From assembly GCA_003151975.1 (NCBI GenBank), contig PLZD01000002.1, forward strand, positions 214,054-258,667: a DNA stretch of 44,614 nucleotides. The letters run 5' to 3'. The DNA is from Elusimicrobiota bacterium (GTDB lineage: Bacteria > Elusimicrobiota > Elusimicrobia > UBA1565 > UBA9628). Every line of letters begins with the position of its first letter. Within the stretch, counting starts at the first letter, position 1. The notes under the pieces are model-generated. The model saw only the letters and a list, made by a program, of their open reading frames with translations, was not told the origin of the DNA and ran no database searches. Shown here one piece after another: positions 12,594 through 20,852 of this stretch. Position numbers and translations under genes: made by a program.

Positions 12594-13226
12594 GTGCTTC
12601 GCGCGCTCGCGCCCTATCTCGGCTACTCTTACCTCTCTCTCGTGCGCTGGACCACCCGCCTGAGCTGGCGCGGCCTGGAACATCTCGATTCGCTCGAAAA
12701 AAAGAAGCAGGGCTACGTTCAAGCTTTCTGGCACAACCGTCAAGTCTATTTCACCTGCTCCCACCGGGACCGCAAGATCGCGACCTTGGTCAGCCAAAGC
12801 CGCGACGGGGCGGTCATCGCCAAGGTCATGGCGCTCTCGAGAATCGAGGCTCCTCGCGGCTCCTCTTCGCGCGGCGCTTCCGCCGCCCTGCTCCAGATCA
12901 TCGACCTGCACGAGCGCGGCTTCAACACAAGCTTCACGCCCGATGGGCCGAAGGGGCCCGTCTACCAGGTGAAGCCCGGCGTTCTCTTCATCGCTCAGAA
13001 GCTGAAAATCCCGATCTTGCCGGTCATCAACGCGATCTCGAACAAGGTCGTGCTCAAGCGCAGCTGGGACCAGTTCCAGGTCCCGCTGCCATTCGGGCGC
13101 GCGGTGGTGCGCTACGGCCGGCCGATTTGGGTGCGGGAGGACGACGATCTTGCGGCCAAGGCCGCCGAACTCAAGGAAGAACTCGACCGCATCACGGTTG
13201 AGGCCGACGCCGAGGTAGCGCGATGA
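12594..13226 (+). CDS. DUF374-type lysophospholipid/lipid A acyltransferase family protein
   Basis: 210 residues. Begins with a hydrophobic stretch (APYLGYSYLSLVRW), then AFWHNRQVYF with the family's WHNR motif, SQSRDGAVIAKVM, RGSSSRGASAAL and the hallmark TPDGPKGPVYQVKPGVLFIAQKLKIPILPV. DUF374 proteins belong to the LPLAT acyltransferase superfamily and commonly lie beside waaA in bacteria lacking LpxL/LpxM. A role in secondary acylation of lipid A is therefore plausible but inferred. GTG start at 12594, 5 bp after the previous stop. The gene ends in an ATGA overlap with waaA. Confidence 0.8.
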   Translation: MLRALAPYLGYSYLSLVRWTTRLSWRGLEHLDSLEKKKQGYVQAFWHNRQVYFTCSHRDRKIATLVSQSRDGAVIAKVMALSRIEAPRGSSSRGASAALLQIIDLHERGFNTSFTPDGPKGPVYQVKPGVLFIAQKLKIPILPVINAISNKVVLKRSWDQFQVPLPFGRAVVRYGRPIWVREDDDLAAKAAELKEELDRITVEADAEVAR

Positions 13227-14512
13227 GCTTGCTGGTGCTCGCCTTGGAGAATCTCCTCTTCCCGCTCGGGGCCGTCGCCGTCGTTCTAAGATTTCTCTTC
13301 TCGCCGCGGCGCTCCGTCCTGCTTTCCTTGCGCGAAGAGCTCAGCGAGCGCTTCGGCGGGGTCTCCGACGAGTCTCTTGAGAAGCTCGCTGGACGCCGCG
13401 TCGTCTGGATCCACGCGGCCTCCGCCGGCGAAGTCGCCGCGGTCTCCGGCCTTTTGGAACGCATCACGGCCGGCGGCGAGCCCCCCGCCGTCATCATGAC
13501 GACGACGACGATGACCGGCCGCGAAAAAGCCAAGCTCCTGCCGAAAGTCGACGTCGCGATGCTGGCGCCCCTCGACTGTTATCCGGCCGTCGCGCGCTTC
13601 CTGGGTTCGGTGAAGCCCGCGGCTCTCATACTCGTCGAGACCGAGCTCTGGCCCCAAATGCTCAGCCTGGCCTTTGAGCGCGGCGTGCGCATCGGCCTGG
13701 CCAACGCGCGGATGACCGAGCGCAGCTTCTCGAGGTACCGGCTGCTGTCCTTTCTCGCGCGGCCATTCCTCTCGAAGATCGAGCGCATTTGCGCCCAGAC
13801 GGAGACCGACGCCCAGCGCTTCAAGACCGTGGGAGCAGTACCCGCGGCCGTGCGCGTCGTCGGCAACATGAAGTACGACCGGGTCAAGACGCCGAGCAAG
13901 GACCCCGAGATCATCAGCCGCATCGCGGCGATGGGCTGGGACAAGGATCCGATTTGGGTCGCGGGCAGCACGCATCCCGTCGAGGAAGATATCCTGCTGG
14001 CCGCTTTCGAGCTCGCGCGCGAGCGCTTCCCGTCGCTGCGTCTCGTGCTGGCGCCGCGTCATCCCGAGCGCGCCGCCCAGGCCGCGCAGACTTTGAAGGA
14101 CGCGGGACTCGCGTGCCGGACCTGGTCGCAAGAGCCCGGCAAGGCGGACTGCCTCCTCCTGGACGGGCTCGGTGTTTTGCCGCGATTCTACGGCTACGCT
14201 TCCGTCTCCTTCGTCGGCGGGACCTTGGTCCCGGTCGGCGGGCACAATCTGCTCGAGCCCGCCATCGCGGGCTCGCCGGTCCTCTTCGGGCCCCACACCG
14301 AGCACACCTCCGAGGTCGCGCGCCTGCTCTCGAGCGCGGGCTGCGGCCTCTGCGTGGAGGACGCCAAGACTTTGGCGAGCGCGCTCTGCGACCTGCTGGC
14401 CGATCCCGACCGGCGCCTGGCGCTGGGCCGACAAGCGCGGCAGATCTCCGAGGGGCTTCAAGGCGCGATCGACCGTACTTTCAAACATCTCTCCCCCTTG
14501 CTCGCGCGATGA
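13223..14512 (+). CDS. waaA: 3-deoxy-D-manno-octulosonic acid (Kdo) transferase
   Basis: 429 residues. Transfers Kdo from CMP-Kdo to lipid IV-A at the cytoplasmic face of the inner membrane. Seen: N-terminal hydrophobic anchor, HAASAGEVAA (Glu70 is the expected general base), TTTTMTGREKA, ETELWPQML, GNMKYD, VAGSTHPVEED in the hinge region, and the C-terminal VGGTLVPVGGHNLLEPA that marks Kdo transferases. ATGA overlap with the acyltransferase upstream and with the membrane protein downstream indicates tight coupling. Whether it adds one or more Kdo residues cannot be read from sequence. Confidence 0.95.
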   Translation: MSLLVLALENLLFPLGAVAVVLRFLFSPRRSVLLSLREELSERFGGVSDESLEKLAGRRVVWIHAASAGEVAAVSGLLERITAGGEPPAVIMTTTTMTGREKAKLLPKVDVAMLAPLDCYPAVARFLGSVKPAALILVETELWPQMLSLAFERGVRIGLANARMTERSFSRYRLLSFLARPFLSKIERICAQTETDAQRFKTVGAVPAAVRVVGNMKYDRVKTPSKDPEIISRIAAMGWDKDPIWVAGSTHPVEEDILLAAFELARERFPSLRLVLAPRHPERAAQAAQTLKDAGLACRTWSQEPGKADCLLLDGLGVLPRFYGYASVSFVGGTLVPVGGHNLLEPAIAGSPVLFGPHTEHTSEVARLLSSAGCGLCVEDAKTLASALCDLLADPDRRLALGRQARQISEGLQGAIDRTFKHLSPLLAR

Positions 14513-16158
14513 CCCGCAAGCTCGCGCCATCCATCGTCTTCGCGCTGGCGCTGCTGGCCTTCCTGCCCGCCCTGCGCAACGGCTTCGTCAGCTGGGACGA
14601 CCGGATCATCCTGATTCAAAATCCGTATTTTCGGGGTTTGGGCTGGGACAACATCAAGTGGGCGTTCTCCAATTTCACGACGGGGAAATACCAGCCGCTG
14701 AGCTGGCTGACCTTCGGCCTCGACTACTGCCTTTGGGAGATGAACCCGGCCGGCTATCATCTGACCGCCGCGCTGATCCACGCGGCCAACGCCGTCCTTC
14801 TCTTTTTGATCGCTCGCCGGCTCTTCGGCGACGACGACGCGTCTGAATTCGGGGCGCTTTTCTGCGCTCTTTTTTGGGCGCTGAGCCCTCTGCGCGTCGA
14901 GTCGGTGGCGTGGGCGACCGAGCGCGGCGATCCGCTCGCTTGCTTCTTCTACCTGTCGACGACTTTGCTCTACCTGCGGGGAAGCCTGGCGCTTTCTTGC
15001 CTTTGCTACGGCCTCGGCCTCATGTCGAAAGCCACCGGCATCACCTGGCCCGGCGTCCTCCTCGTGCTCGACGCCTATCCGCTGCGCCGTTTGAGCGTAA
15101 AGGCCTGGAAGCCTTCTCTCGCGCGGATGATCCCGTACGCGGCGCTCGCGCTGGCTTTCGCCATCGTCGGACTCGAAGGCCAATCGACGACGCGCGCGAT
15201 GGTGGGCTTGGGACGCTTCGGTCTGCTCGACCGGCTCGCGCAGGCCTGCTACGCGCCCGGATTCTATCTCGCGAAGACTCTTTGGCCCAGCCGTCTCTCC
15301 CCGCTTTACGTACTCTCGCCCCGCCTCGAGCCCGCGCCTTTTTTCCTGGGCGCGGCCGCGCTGGCGATGGTCAGCTGGCTTCTCTATCGCCGCCGGCGCG
15401 AGTGGCCCGCCGCGGCGGCGGCTTGGATCGCCTATCTCGCCGTGTTGGTTCCCGTCGCCGGCCTCGTCAAGCTCGGTCTGGCCATCGCCGCCGACCGCTA
15501 CAGCTATCTGCCTTCTTTGCCTCTGGCCATATTTGCCGGAGTCGCCGCGAAGAACTGGCTCGCGCCATCGCGCAGGCTCGCATTGCCTCGCCTCGCAGTC
15601 CTGGCCGCTTGGCTTATCATGCTGGCCGCTCTCACCGTGAGGCAAACAGCCGTGTGGCACGACTCGATCACTTTTTGGCGCAACGCCGTTGCGGTCGATC
15701 CCGACGGCTACGTCGGCCACAAGAATCTCGGCGACGCCCTGACCGCCGCCGGCCGTGATGACGAGGCGACACAGCACTTGATCCAAAGCCGAGTCTTGTT
15801 GGCAAAGGTCCGCCACGAGATGGGCATCTCGTACTACGAATCGGGCAATTACGAGCAGGCCCTGATTCGCTTTGCCGAGGCCTTGGACGCCGTGCCCGAC
15901 GTCCCGGAGACCGAGAACGACCTGGGGCTTTGCCTATTCCGGCTGGGACGGACCTCGGAGGCCGCGTTCTACTTCCAGAAGGCGGTCTCCGCCAGGCCGG
16001 ACTTCGTGGACGCCCGCGCGAACTGGGCCGGGGCCTTGGCGTCCCAAGGAATCTTCTCCCAGGCCCGCATTCAATTCCAGAAAGTCCTCGCCGCCGACCC
16101 CGGGAACGCGCAAGCCGTCCAAGGCTTGAGCTTTCTCGAGCGCTCGACGGCAAAATGA
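14509..16158 (+). CDS. TMTC-like polytopic membrane protein with C-terminal TPRs
   Basis: 549 residues. About ten hydrophobic helices in the first 380 residues, then three or more TPR repeats (about 405-540). Motifs match bacterial TMTC/GT-C-like proteins: NGFVSWDDRIILIQNPYFRGL (the conserved DD after helix 1), KYQPLSWLTFGLDY, NPAGYHLTAALIHAANAVLLF, SPLRVESVAWATERGDPL and LGLMSKATGITWPGVLLVLD. The family is thought to use polyprenyl-linked sugars for O-glycosylation; here the donor and acceptor are unknown. Starts in an ATGA overlap with waaA. The next gene has an extended -10 right at the end of this one. Confidence 0.75.
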   Translation: MTRKLAPSIVFALALLAFLPALRNGFVSWDDRIILIQNPYFRGLGWDNIKWAFSNFTTGKYQPLSWLTFGLDYCLWEMNPAGYHLTAALIHAANAVLLFLIARRLFGDDDASEFGALFCALFWALSPLRVESVAWATERGDPLACFFYLSTTLLYLRGSLALSCLCYGLGLMSKATGITWPGVLLVLDAYPLRRLSVKAWKPSLARMIPYAALALAFAIVGLEGQSTTRAMVGLGRFGLLDRLAQACYAPGFYLAKTLWPSRLSPLYVLSPRLEPAPFFLGAAALAMVSWLLYRRRREWPAAAAAWIAYLAVLVPVAGLVKLGLAIAADRYSYLPSLPLAIFAGVAAKNWLAPSRRLALPRLAVLAAWLIMLAALTVRQTAVWHDSITFWRNAVAVDPDGYVGHKNLGDALTAAGRDDEATQHLIQSRVLLAKVRHEMGISYYESGNYEQALIRFAEALDAVPDVPETENDLGLCLFRLGRTSEAAFYFQKAVSARPDFVDARANWAGALASQGIFSQARIQFQKVLAADPGNAQAVQGLSFLERSTAK

Positions 16159-16164
16159 TATAAT
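16156..16164 (+). promoter_or_regulatory. Extended -10 TGATATAAT upstream of the GT9 gene
   Basis: A perfect extended -10 (TG-A-TATAAT) overlaps the stop codon of the TMTC-like gene. No convincing -35 at 17 bp. It would give a leader of about 45 nt ending in GGGGAGAAG before ATG 16216. Confidence 0.5.
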
Positions 16165-16215
16165 TGCTTCTTGTCCTCGTACGCGCGCGCGTTCTGGGCG
16201 CTTATGGGGAGAAGA

Positions 16216-17730
16216 ATGCCAAACAACATACTGGTCGTCCGCTTGTCCTCGTTGGGAGACGTCATTCTGACCGCTCCCGTCTATCGCGCTCTCAAGGCCC
16301 ATTGGCCCGATTGCCGGATTTCCGTCCTCGTCAAGCCGCAATTCGCCGCCGCGCTCGAGGGAAATCCTTGGATCGACGAGATCATCCCCTTTTCGAGCTT
16401 GCAGGCGGCAGTAACGCTGGCCCGAAGCTCGGGCTTCACCCACTTCCTCGACCTGCACGCCAACCTGCGGTCCTTTTTCCTGCGCCGACTGTCCGGCATC
16501 CCCCTGAAGGCGGTCTACCGCAAGGACGCGATGGCCCGGCGGCTCTTCGTGGCCTTGGGTGTGCCGTCTCCCGTTCTCGAGAAGCACACGGTCCAACGGT
16601 ATCTCGACGCGCTGGCGGCTTGGGGCGTCCCGGCCGCGGGCTCATCTCTGGTCCTCAAGGATTATGGCTCCCTTCAATCGACGGCGCCGGCCGCGGCTTC
16701 CAAGGTGCTCGTTATCCAAAGCGCCTTCCTCGGGGACAGCCTGCTGACTTTGCCCCTCGCGCGCGAAATCAAGGCGCTTTGGCCCGGCTGCAAGCTCAGC
16801 GTGCTGACCCTGAGTAAGACCGCCGAGCTCTTTTCCAGTTCCGAATGGGTCGACGAAGTCATCATCGACGACAAGCGCGGCGTTCACGGCGGACCCTTCG
16901 GCCCCTGGAAAATGGCGCGCGCGCTCAAGGGACGCGGCTTCGAGGTCGCGATCATCCCTCACCGGTCGTTTCGCAGCGCGCTGATCGCCTACATCGCGAG
17001 CATACCGCGGCGCATCGGATTTTCTTCGAGCGCGGGGCGCATCTTCCTGACCGATGAGGTGCCTTTCGCCTGGCTCATGCACGACGTCGATCGCAACCTC
17101 GCCTTGCTCAAGCCCCTCGACGGGGCCGGCGGCCGGCTGACGGAGAAGTCGGTCTATCTCGGCCAGGACGAGGCGCAGAGCGGGGCCATGCTGGCGCGCC
17201 TGCGCGAGGCGGGCCTCAAGGACGGCCAGCTCGCCATCGGCGTGCACCCGGGCTCGGTCTGGGAGACCAAGCGCTGGCTCTCCGAGCGCTTCGCCGAGCT
17301 GTGCCGCAAGCTCATCGAGGACGGTCATTTCCCCGTGCTCGTCGGCGGGCCGCAGGACAAGGAACTCTGCGCGGGCATCGCGCGGGCCTCGGGCGCGGCC
17401 GACTGGGCCGGACGCACCAAGCTCAACGAACTCAAGGCGCTCATGCCCCACCTGTCGCTGTTCATCACCAACGATTCGGGTCCGATGCATTTGGCCGCCG
17501 GCTGCGGCGTGCCGACGCTGGCCATCTTCGGCGCCACGACGCGCGAGCTTGGCTTCTTTCCCTACGGCGAGGCGCACCGCGTCGTCGAGGTCGACCTCGC
17601 CTGCCGCCCGTGCCGTCTGCACGGCGGGCGTGTCTGCCCCGAGGGGCACTTCCTCTGCATGAAGCTGATCACGACCGACCAAGTCCTCGGCGCGGCCCGG
17701 TCTATGCTGAAGGTCAAAGCCACGGCATGA
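16216..17730 (+). CDS. GT9 glycosyltransferase (heptosyltransferase family) with a duplicated N-terminal domain
   Basis: 504 residues, much longer than the usual 330-360. Residues 1-160 look like a GT9 N-terminal Rossmann domain (ILVVRLSSLGDVILTAPVYRALK...). From about residue 163 the pattern starts again (VLVIQSAFLGDSLLTLPLAREIK...) and continues into a complete C-terminal donor-binding domain with IGVHPGSVWETKRW, FITNDSGPMHLAAGCGVPTLAIFG and a Cys-rich CRPCRLHGGRVCPEGHFLC. The enzyme would add heptose, or a related nucleotide-activated sugar, to the LPS core. The extra first domain lacks its own donor-binding half and may be a pseudo-domain. ATG 16216 has SD GGGGAGAAG. ATGA overlap with the next gene. 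Confidence 0.85.
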   Translation: MPNNILVVRLSSLGDVILTAPVYRALKAHWPDCRISVLVKPQFAAALEGNPWIDEIIPFSSLQAAVTLARSSGFTHFLDLHANLRSFFLRRLSGIPLKAVYRKDAMARRLFVALGVPSPVLEKHTVQRYLDALAAWGVPAAGSSLVLKDYGSLQSTAPAAASKVLVIQSAFLGDSLLTLPLAREIKALWPGCKLSVLTLSKTAELFSSSEWVDEVIIDDKRGVHGGPFGPWKMARALKGRGFEVAIIPHRSFRSALIAYIASIPRRIGFSSSAGRIFLTDEVPFAWLMHDVDRNLALLKPLDGAGGRLTEKSVYLGQDEAQSGAMLARLREAGLKDGQLAIGVHPGSVWETKRWLSERFAELCRKLIEDGHFPVLVGGPQDKELCAGIARASGAADWAGRTKLNELKALMPHLSLFITNDSGPMHLAAGCGVPTLAIFGATTRELGFFPYGEAHRVVEVDLACRPCRLHGGRVCPEGHFLCMKLITTDQVLGAARSMLKVKATA

Positions 17731-18767
17731 AAATCGTCCAGCTGCACGACGAAAGCTGGGACTCGGGGATCGCGCATTACGCCTTGACGCTCTCCGCCGC
17801 GCTCAAGGAGCGCGGCCACGAGATTCTCTTTTGGGCGGCGCCGGGATCATTCGCCGCGCGGCAGGCCAAGGAACTCGGTCTCGAGACGCGCGAGATCGCA
17901 AATCCCTGGGTCACCCTCGGCGCTCTTCGCGCGGAGCTCAAGCGCTGCGGCGTCGAGCTCATCAACGCTCACACAGGCTCGTCGCACAGCTTGGCCGCCA
18001 TACTCGCGGCCGGCACCAAAGTCCGCGTCGTGCGCACGCGCGGCGACACGCGTCCGCCGGCGGGACATTTCCTGGCGCAGGCCTTGGCGCGCCGCACGAA
18101 GGTCTTCATAGCCGCCAATCGCCGTTTGCGCGACGAGCTCTCGGAATCGTTCCCCGAAGCGCGCGTCGAGCTGGTCTTCCAAGGCATCGCCTCCGCGGGG
18201 AAACCGGCCGCGCTGCCGGAGGGGCCGGCGAAGATCGGCATCTTAGGCCGCCTCGACGAAGTCAAAGGCCACGCCGTGCTTCTGGATGCCGCGGCCGAGC
18301 TCAAGCCCGATTTCCCTTCCGTCCAATTTCTTTGCGCCGGGGCCGACACATCCGGCCGCCTGGAGTTCCTGTCGCGGCAATCGCGGGGCCTAGGGCTCAA
18401 CGGCTCTTTCAGCTTCTTGGGCAAAGTCCCCGACGCCGCGAGCTTCATCAAAGGCTGCGGCATCGGCGTCGTCGCGTCCGTCGGCTCCGAGGCGGTGTCT
18501 CGCGCGGCGCTGGAGTGGATGCAGCTGAGCAGGCCGCTGATCGCCACGCGCGTGGGCTGCCTGCCCGATCTTGTCGAGGACGGGCGCACCGGCCTGCTCG
18601 TGCCGCCGAATGATCCCGAAGCGCTGGCCAAGGCGCTCTCACGGCTTCTCTGCGATCCGGCGCTCGCCGCCGAGATGGGAAATCGCGGGCGGCTGCGCTT
18701 CGAGGACCTTTTCAGCCTCTCACGTTTCGCCTCAGAGACCGAACGGGTCTACCGGAGCGCGCTCTGA
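17727..18767 (+). CDS. GT4 family glycosyltransferase
   Basis: 346 residues, GT-B fold. N-terminal domain begins MKIVQLHDESWDSGIAHYALTLSAALKERGHEILFWAAPGS. The C-terminal donor domain has IGILGRLDEVKGHAVLLDAAAEL and the family's EX7E-type region SVGSEAVSRAALEWMQLSRPLIATRVGCLPDLVEDGRTGLLVPPNDPEALA. Likely a core or O-chain sugar transferase retaining the anomeric configuration; the sugar is not predictable. Coupled to both neighbours: ATGA with the GT9 gene and TGATG with the following GT4. Confidence 0.88.
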   Translation: MKIVQLHDESWDSGIAHYALTLSAALKERGHEILFWAAPGSFAARQAKELGLETREIANPWVTLGALRAELKRCGVELINAHTGSSHSLAAILAAGTKVRVVRTRGDTRPPAGHFLAQALARRTKVFIAANRRLRDELSESFPEARVELVFQGIASAGKPAALPEGPAKIGILGRLDEVKGHAVLLDAAAELKPDFPSVQFLCAGADTSGRLEFLSRQSRGLGLNGSFSFLGKVPDAASFIKGCGIGVVASVGSEAVSRAALEWMQLSRPLIATRVGCLPDLVEDGRTGLLVPPNDPEALAKALSRLLCDPALAAEMGNRGRLRFEDLFSLSRFASETERVYRSAL

Positions 18768-19906
18768 TGCGGAAGTTTACCGTTTTTCACGTCGACGGCG
18801 AGCGGGGCTTCCGCGGCGGCGAGCGCCAACTCTCTTATCTAGCCTGCGCATTGCGCGAGCGGGGACACCGGAACATCGTGGTCTGCCGCGCCGGCTCGCC
18901 ATTGGCGGAGTTTGCGGCCGCGCGGCGGCTGGAGGTCCGCACTTTGCCATTTATTGGCGAATGGGATCCCTACACCGCCTTCATGCTGAGCCGCTGGGCC
19001 AAGCAGGCGAAGACTCCGATCCTGCACGCCCACACGGGACACGCCGCGGGCCTCGTGAGCCTCGCGGGATTCTTCGGCAAAGTCCCGAAGGTGATGCACC
19101 GCCGCGTCGACTTCAACCTCACGGGCCAGTCGAGCGCCAATCTCAAGTACGGCCGCGCCGATAAAGTGGTCGCGGTCTCCGAAGCGATCCGGCGGATCAT
19201 GATCTCCGATGGTGTCGCGGCCGCCAAGATCGCGGTCGTTCATGACGGCCTGCCGGTCGACGAACAAGAGTCGGGCTGGGCGGGCGCCTCCGCGAGCGAA
19301 TTCGCGCCCCCCTCCTGGGAAGCGCGGCAGTCGGCGCGCGAGAAGATCGCCGCGGAATTCGGCATCGATCCCAAAGCTCCTTGGGTCGGCAATCTCGCGG
19401 CCCTGGTCCCCCACAAGGACCACGACACTTTGATCGCGGCCGCCTTGATCGCGACCATGAAGCGGCCCGATCTCGTCTTCCTGATCGCCGGCGAAGGGCC
19501 TGAAGAAGAGCGCCTGCTTTCGCAAATCAAGAAAATGGGACTGCTCGGACGAGTGCTCTTGCTCGGCCAGCGCGACGATCCTCTCGCCTTGCTCAAATGC
19601 CTCGACGTCTTCGTTTTGTCGTCGTGGGGCGAGGGCATGGGCAGCGTCCTGCTCGAGGCCGCCGCGTGCGGCGTGCCCGTCGCGGCGACGACGGCCGGCG
19701 GCATCCCCGAGATCGTCACCGACCGCGAAACCGGCTTGCTCTGCCCGCCGCGCGACGCCGAAAGCCTCGCGCGCAGCATCGAGACTTTGATCGCGGACCA
19801 GCGCCTGGCGCGCCGCATGGCGTTGGAGGCGCTCAAGAAATTGCCGCGCTTCGGCCTGGCGCGCATGGCCGCCGAGATGGAGACGATCTATGAAGCCGTC
19901 TCTTAG
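18767..19906 (+). CDS. GT4 family glycosyltransferase
   Basis: 379 residues. N-terminal VFHVDGERGFRGGERQLSYLACALRERGH, then LHAHTGHAAGLVSLAG, VMHRRVDFN and VVAVSEAIRRIM. The C-terminal domain has VGNLAALVPHKDHDTLIAAA, FLIAGEGPEEERLL and SSWGEGMGSVLLEAAACGVPVAATTAGGIPEIVTDRETGLLCPPRDAESLA, the standard GT4 donor site with the EX7E glutamates. Predicted cytoplasmic or membrane-associated LPS glycosyltransferase. One-base overlap (TGATG) with the gene before and a 17-bp overlap with the GT2 gene after. Confidence 0.9.
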   Translation: MRKFTVFHVDGERGFRGGERQLSYLACALRERGHRNIVVCRAGSPLAEFAAARRLEVRTLPFIGEWDPYTAFMLSRWAKQAKTPILHAHTGHAAGLVSLAGFFGKVPKVMHRRVDFNLTGQSSANLKYGRADKVVAVSEAIRRIMISDGVAAAKIAVVHDGLPVDEQESGWAGASASEFAPPSWEARQSAREKIAAEFGIDPKAPWVGNLAALVPHKDHDTLIAAALIATMKRPDLVFLIAGEGPEEERLLSQIKKMGLLGRVLLLGQRDDPLALLKCLDVFVLSSWGEGMGSVLLEAAACGVPVAATTAGGIPEIVTDRETGLLCPPRDAESLARSIETLIADQRLARRMALEALKKLPRFGLARMAAEMETIYEAVS

Positions 19907-20663
19907 CGCGCTCATCATCGCCAAGGACGAGGAGCGCGACTTGCCGGGCTGTCTCGAGTCGCTTCAGGGCTTGGCCGACGAGATCGTCGTGCTCGTCGAT
20001 GATTCCACTACGGACGGCACCGAGAGGATCGCGCGCGACGCCGGCTGCAAGGTCGCCCGCAGGAAATTCGACGACTACGCCAGCCAGCGCCAGGCCGCGC
20101 TCGAACTTTGCACGAAGGAGTGGGTTCTTTGGATAGACTGCGACGAAAGCGTTTCGTCCGAACTCAAGGCGTCGGTGACATCGCTCTTCGCCCGGGAAGG
20201 CAATGCCGGCGTGAACGACGGCTACATCATCCCCTTCACCTTTCGATTCTTGGGAAAGACGCTCCGTTTCGGCGGCATGGGCAGCGAAATGCATCTGAGG
20301 CTTTTCCGCCGATCGAAGTCCCGCTTCGTCGGGGGACAGCTTCACGAAGCCATCGAGATCTCCGGCAACGGCATCGCGTTCATGCCCGGCGACGGGACCA
20401 TCCTTCATCAGTCGTATGTCGATATCCCCGACTATCTGGCGAAGCTGGACCGCTACACGACGCTCTCAGCTGAGAAGAAATTCGCCGCCGGACAGCGTTT
20501 CCGCTTCTGGCACCGCTTGATCGCACCTTGGGAATTCGTCATGCGCGTGTTCATCAAATTGGGATTTCTCGACGGCCGGCCCGGCATCGTTTGGGCCCGG
20601 CTCTCGGCGCGCCACAGCGCCCTGAAATATGCCAAACTAAGAGAACTGGAACTCAAGAAATGA
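19890..20663 (+). CDS. GT2 family glycosyltransferase (WaaE/KdtX-like)
   Basis: 257 residues. GT-A fold start LSALIIAKDEERDLPGCLESLQGLADEIVVLVDDSTTDGTERIA, then FDDYASQRQAALELCTKEWVLWIDCDE, where DCDE supplies the metal-binding acidic motif. The C-terminal half contains FRFLGKTLRFGGMGSEMHLRLFRR and RWHRLI-like aromatic segments seen in LPS core beta-1,4-glucosyltransferases of the WaaE group. Last gene of the first envelope operon. No intrinsic terminator is visible on this strand; the GC-rich hairpin at 20713-20738 is not followed by a T run on the plus strand. Confidence 0.87.
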   Translation: MKPSLSALIIAKDEERDLPGCLESLQGLADEIVVLVDDSTTDGTERIARDAGCKVARRKFDDYASQRQAALELCTKEWVLWIDCDESVSSELKASVTSLFAREGNAGVNDGYIIPFTFRFLGKTLRFGGMGSEMHLRLFRRSKSRFVGGQLHEAIEISGNGIAFMPGDGTILHQSYVDIPDYLAKLDRYTTLSAEKKFAAGQRFRFWHRLIAPWEFVMRVFIKLGFLDGRPGIVWARLSARHSALKYAKLRELELKK

Positions 20664-20678
20664 TTTCCTGGCTCTGCC

Positions 20679-20701
20679 AAAAACGAGAAAATACGTTTCT
20701 C
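20679..20701 (-). terminator. Rho-independent terminator, minus strand
   Basis: On the minus strand GAGAAA-CGTAT-TTTCTC forms a 6-bp hairpin, followed after one G by TTTTT (20683-20679). It would end both the predicted small RNA and any read-through from tRNA-Asp. The stem is AT-containing and modest in strength. Confidence 0.6.
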
Positions 20702-20755
20702 CCGAAAAGCGAAAGGGCCCCGGTTTCCCGAAGCCCTTGTGCCCAGTTGTCACCT
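20679..20755 (-). ncRNA. Predicted 77-nt small RNA with 5' end antisense to the tRNA-Asp anticodon arm
   Basis: Read on the minus strand, a consensus promoter (20762-20790) predicts a start at about A20755. The RNA begins AGGTGACAACTGGGC (20755-20741), a perfect complement of nt 26-40 of tRNA-Asp encoded about 80 bp upstream on the same strand. Next is an 11-bp stem (20738-20728 with 20723-20713, two U.G pairs) closed by a GAAA tetraloop. It ends with a 6-bp terminator hairpin (20701-20685) and five Ts. No open reading frame of note. Promoter, fold and terminator are read directly; existence of the RNA and binding to the tRNA are inference. Alternative: an incidental inverted repeat beside the tRNA. 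Confidence 0.6.
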
Positions 20756-20852
20756 AAACGGAGTTTACCAGGCGAACGTCATTCTGTCAAGACGGATACG
20801 ACAGGCTGCAGGGAAGGGAGTCGAACCCCCTCTTCCCAGGTGACAACTGGGC
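20741..20852. repeat. 15-bp perfect inverted repeat (20741-20755 / 20838-20852)
   Basis: GCCCAGTTGTCACCT at 20741-20755 is repeated as its exact reverse complement at 20838-20852, where it forms the tRNA-Asp anticodon arm. The arms are 82 bp apart. Three further U.G pairs could extend the duplex on one side (TTT against tRNA G41-G43). Confidence 0.9.
20762..20790 (-). promoter_or_regulatory. Promoter of the predicted small RNA (TTGACA-17-TAAACT)
   Basis: Minus strand: TTGACA at 20790-20785, exactly 17 bp, TAAACT at 20767-20762. It lies between the tRNA 3' end and the antisense segment, so the small RNA can be made independently of the tRNA. The start is expected 6-7 nt past the -10, near 20755. 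Confidence 0.7.

Noticed and set aside
12237-14530. Minus-strand open frames opposite the acyltransferase and waaA genes
   Set aside because: They have no domain patterns and contradict the clearly coding, overlapping plus-strand genes.
20713-20738. GC-rich hairpin read as a plus-strand terminator for the GT2 gene
   Set aside because: On the plus strand it is followed by GTGCCC with no T run. It fits better as the internal stem of the minus-strand small RNA.
20760-20770. TAAAC-GGA-GTTTA hairpin as a separate regulatory element
   Set aside because: It overlaps the -10 of the small-RNA promoter, and five A/T-rich pairs are not enough to call a distinct element.
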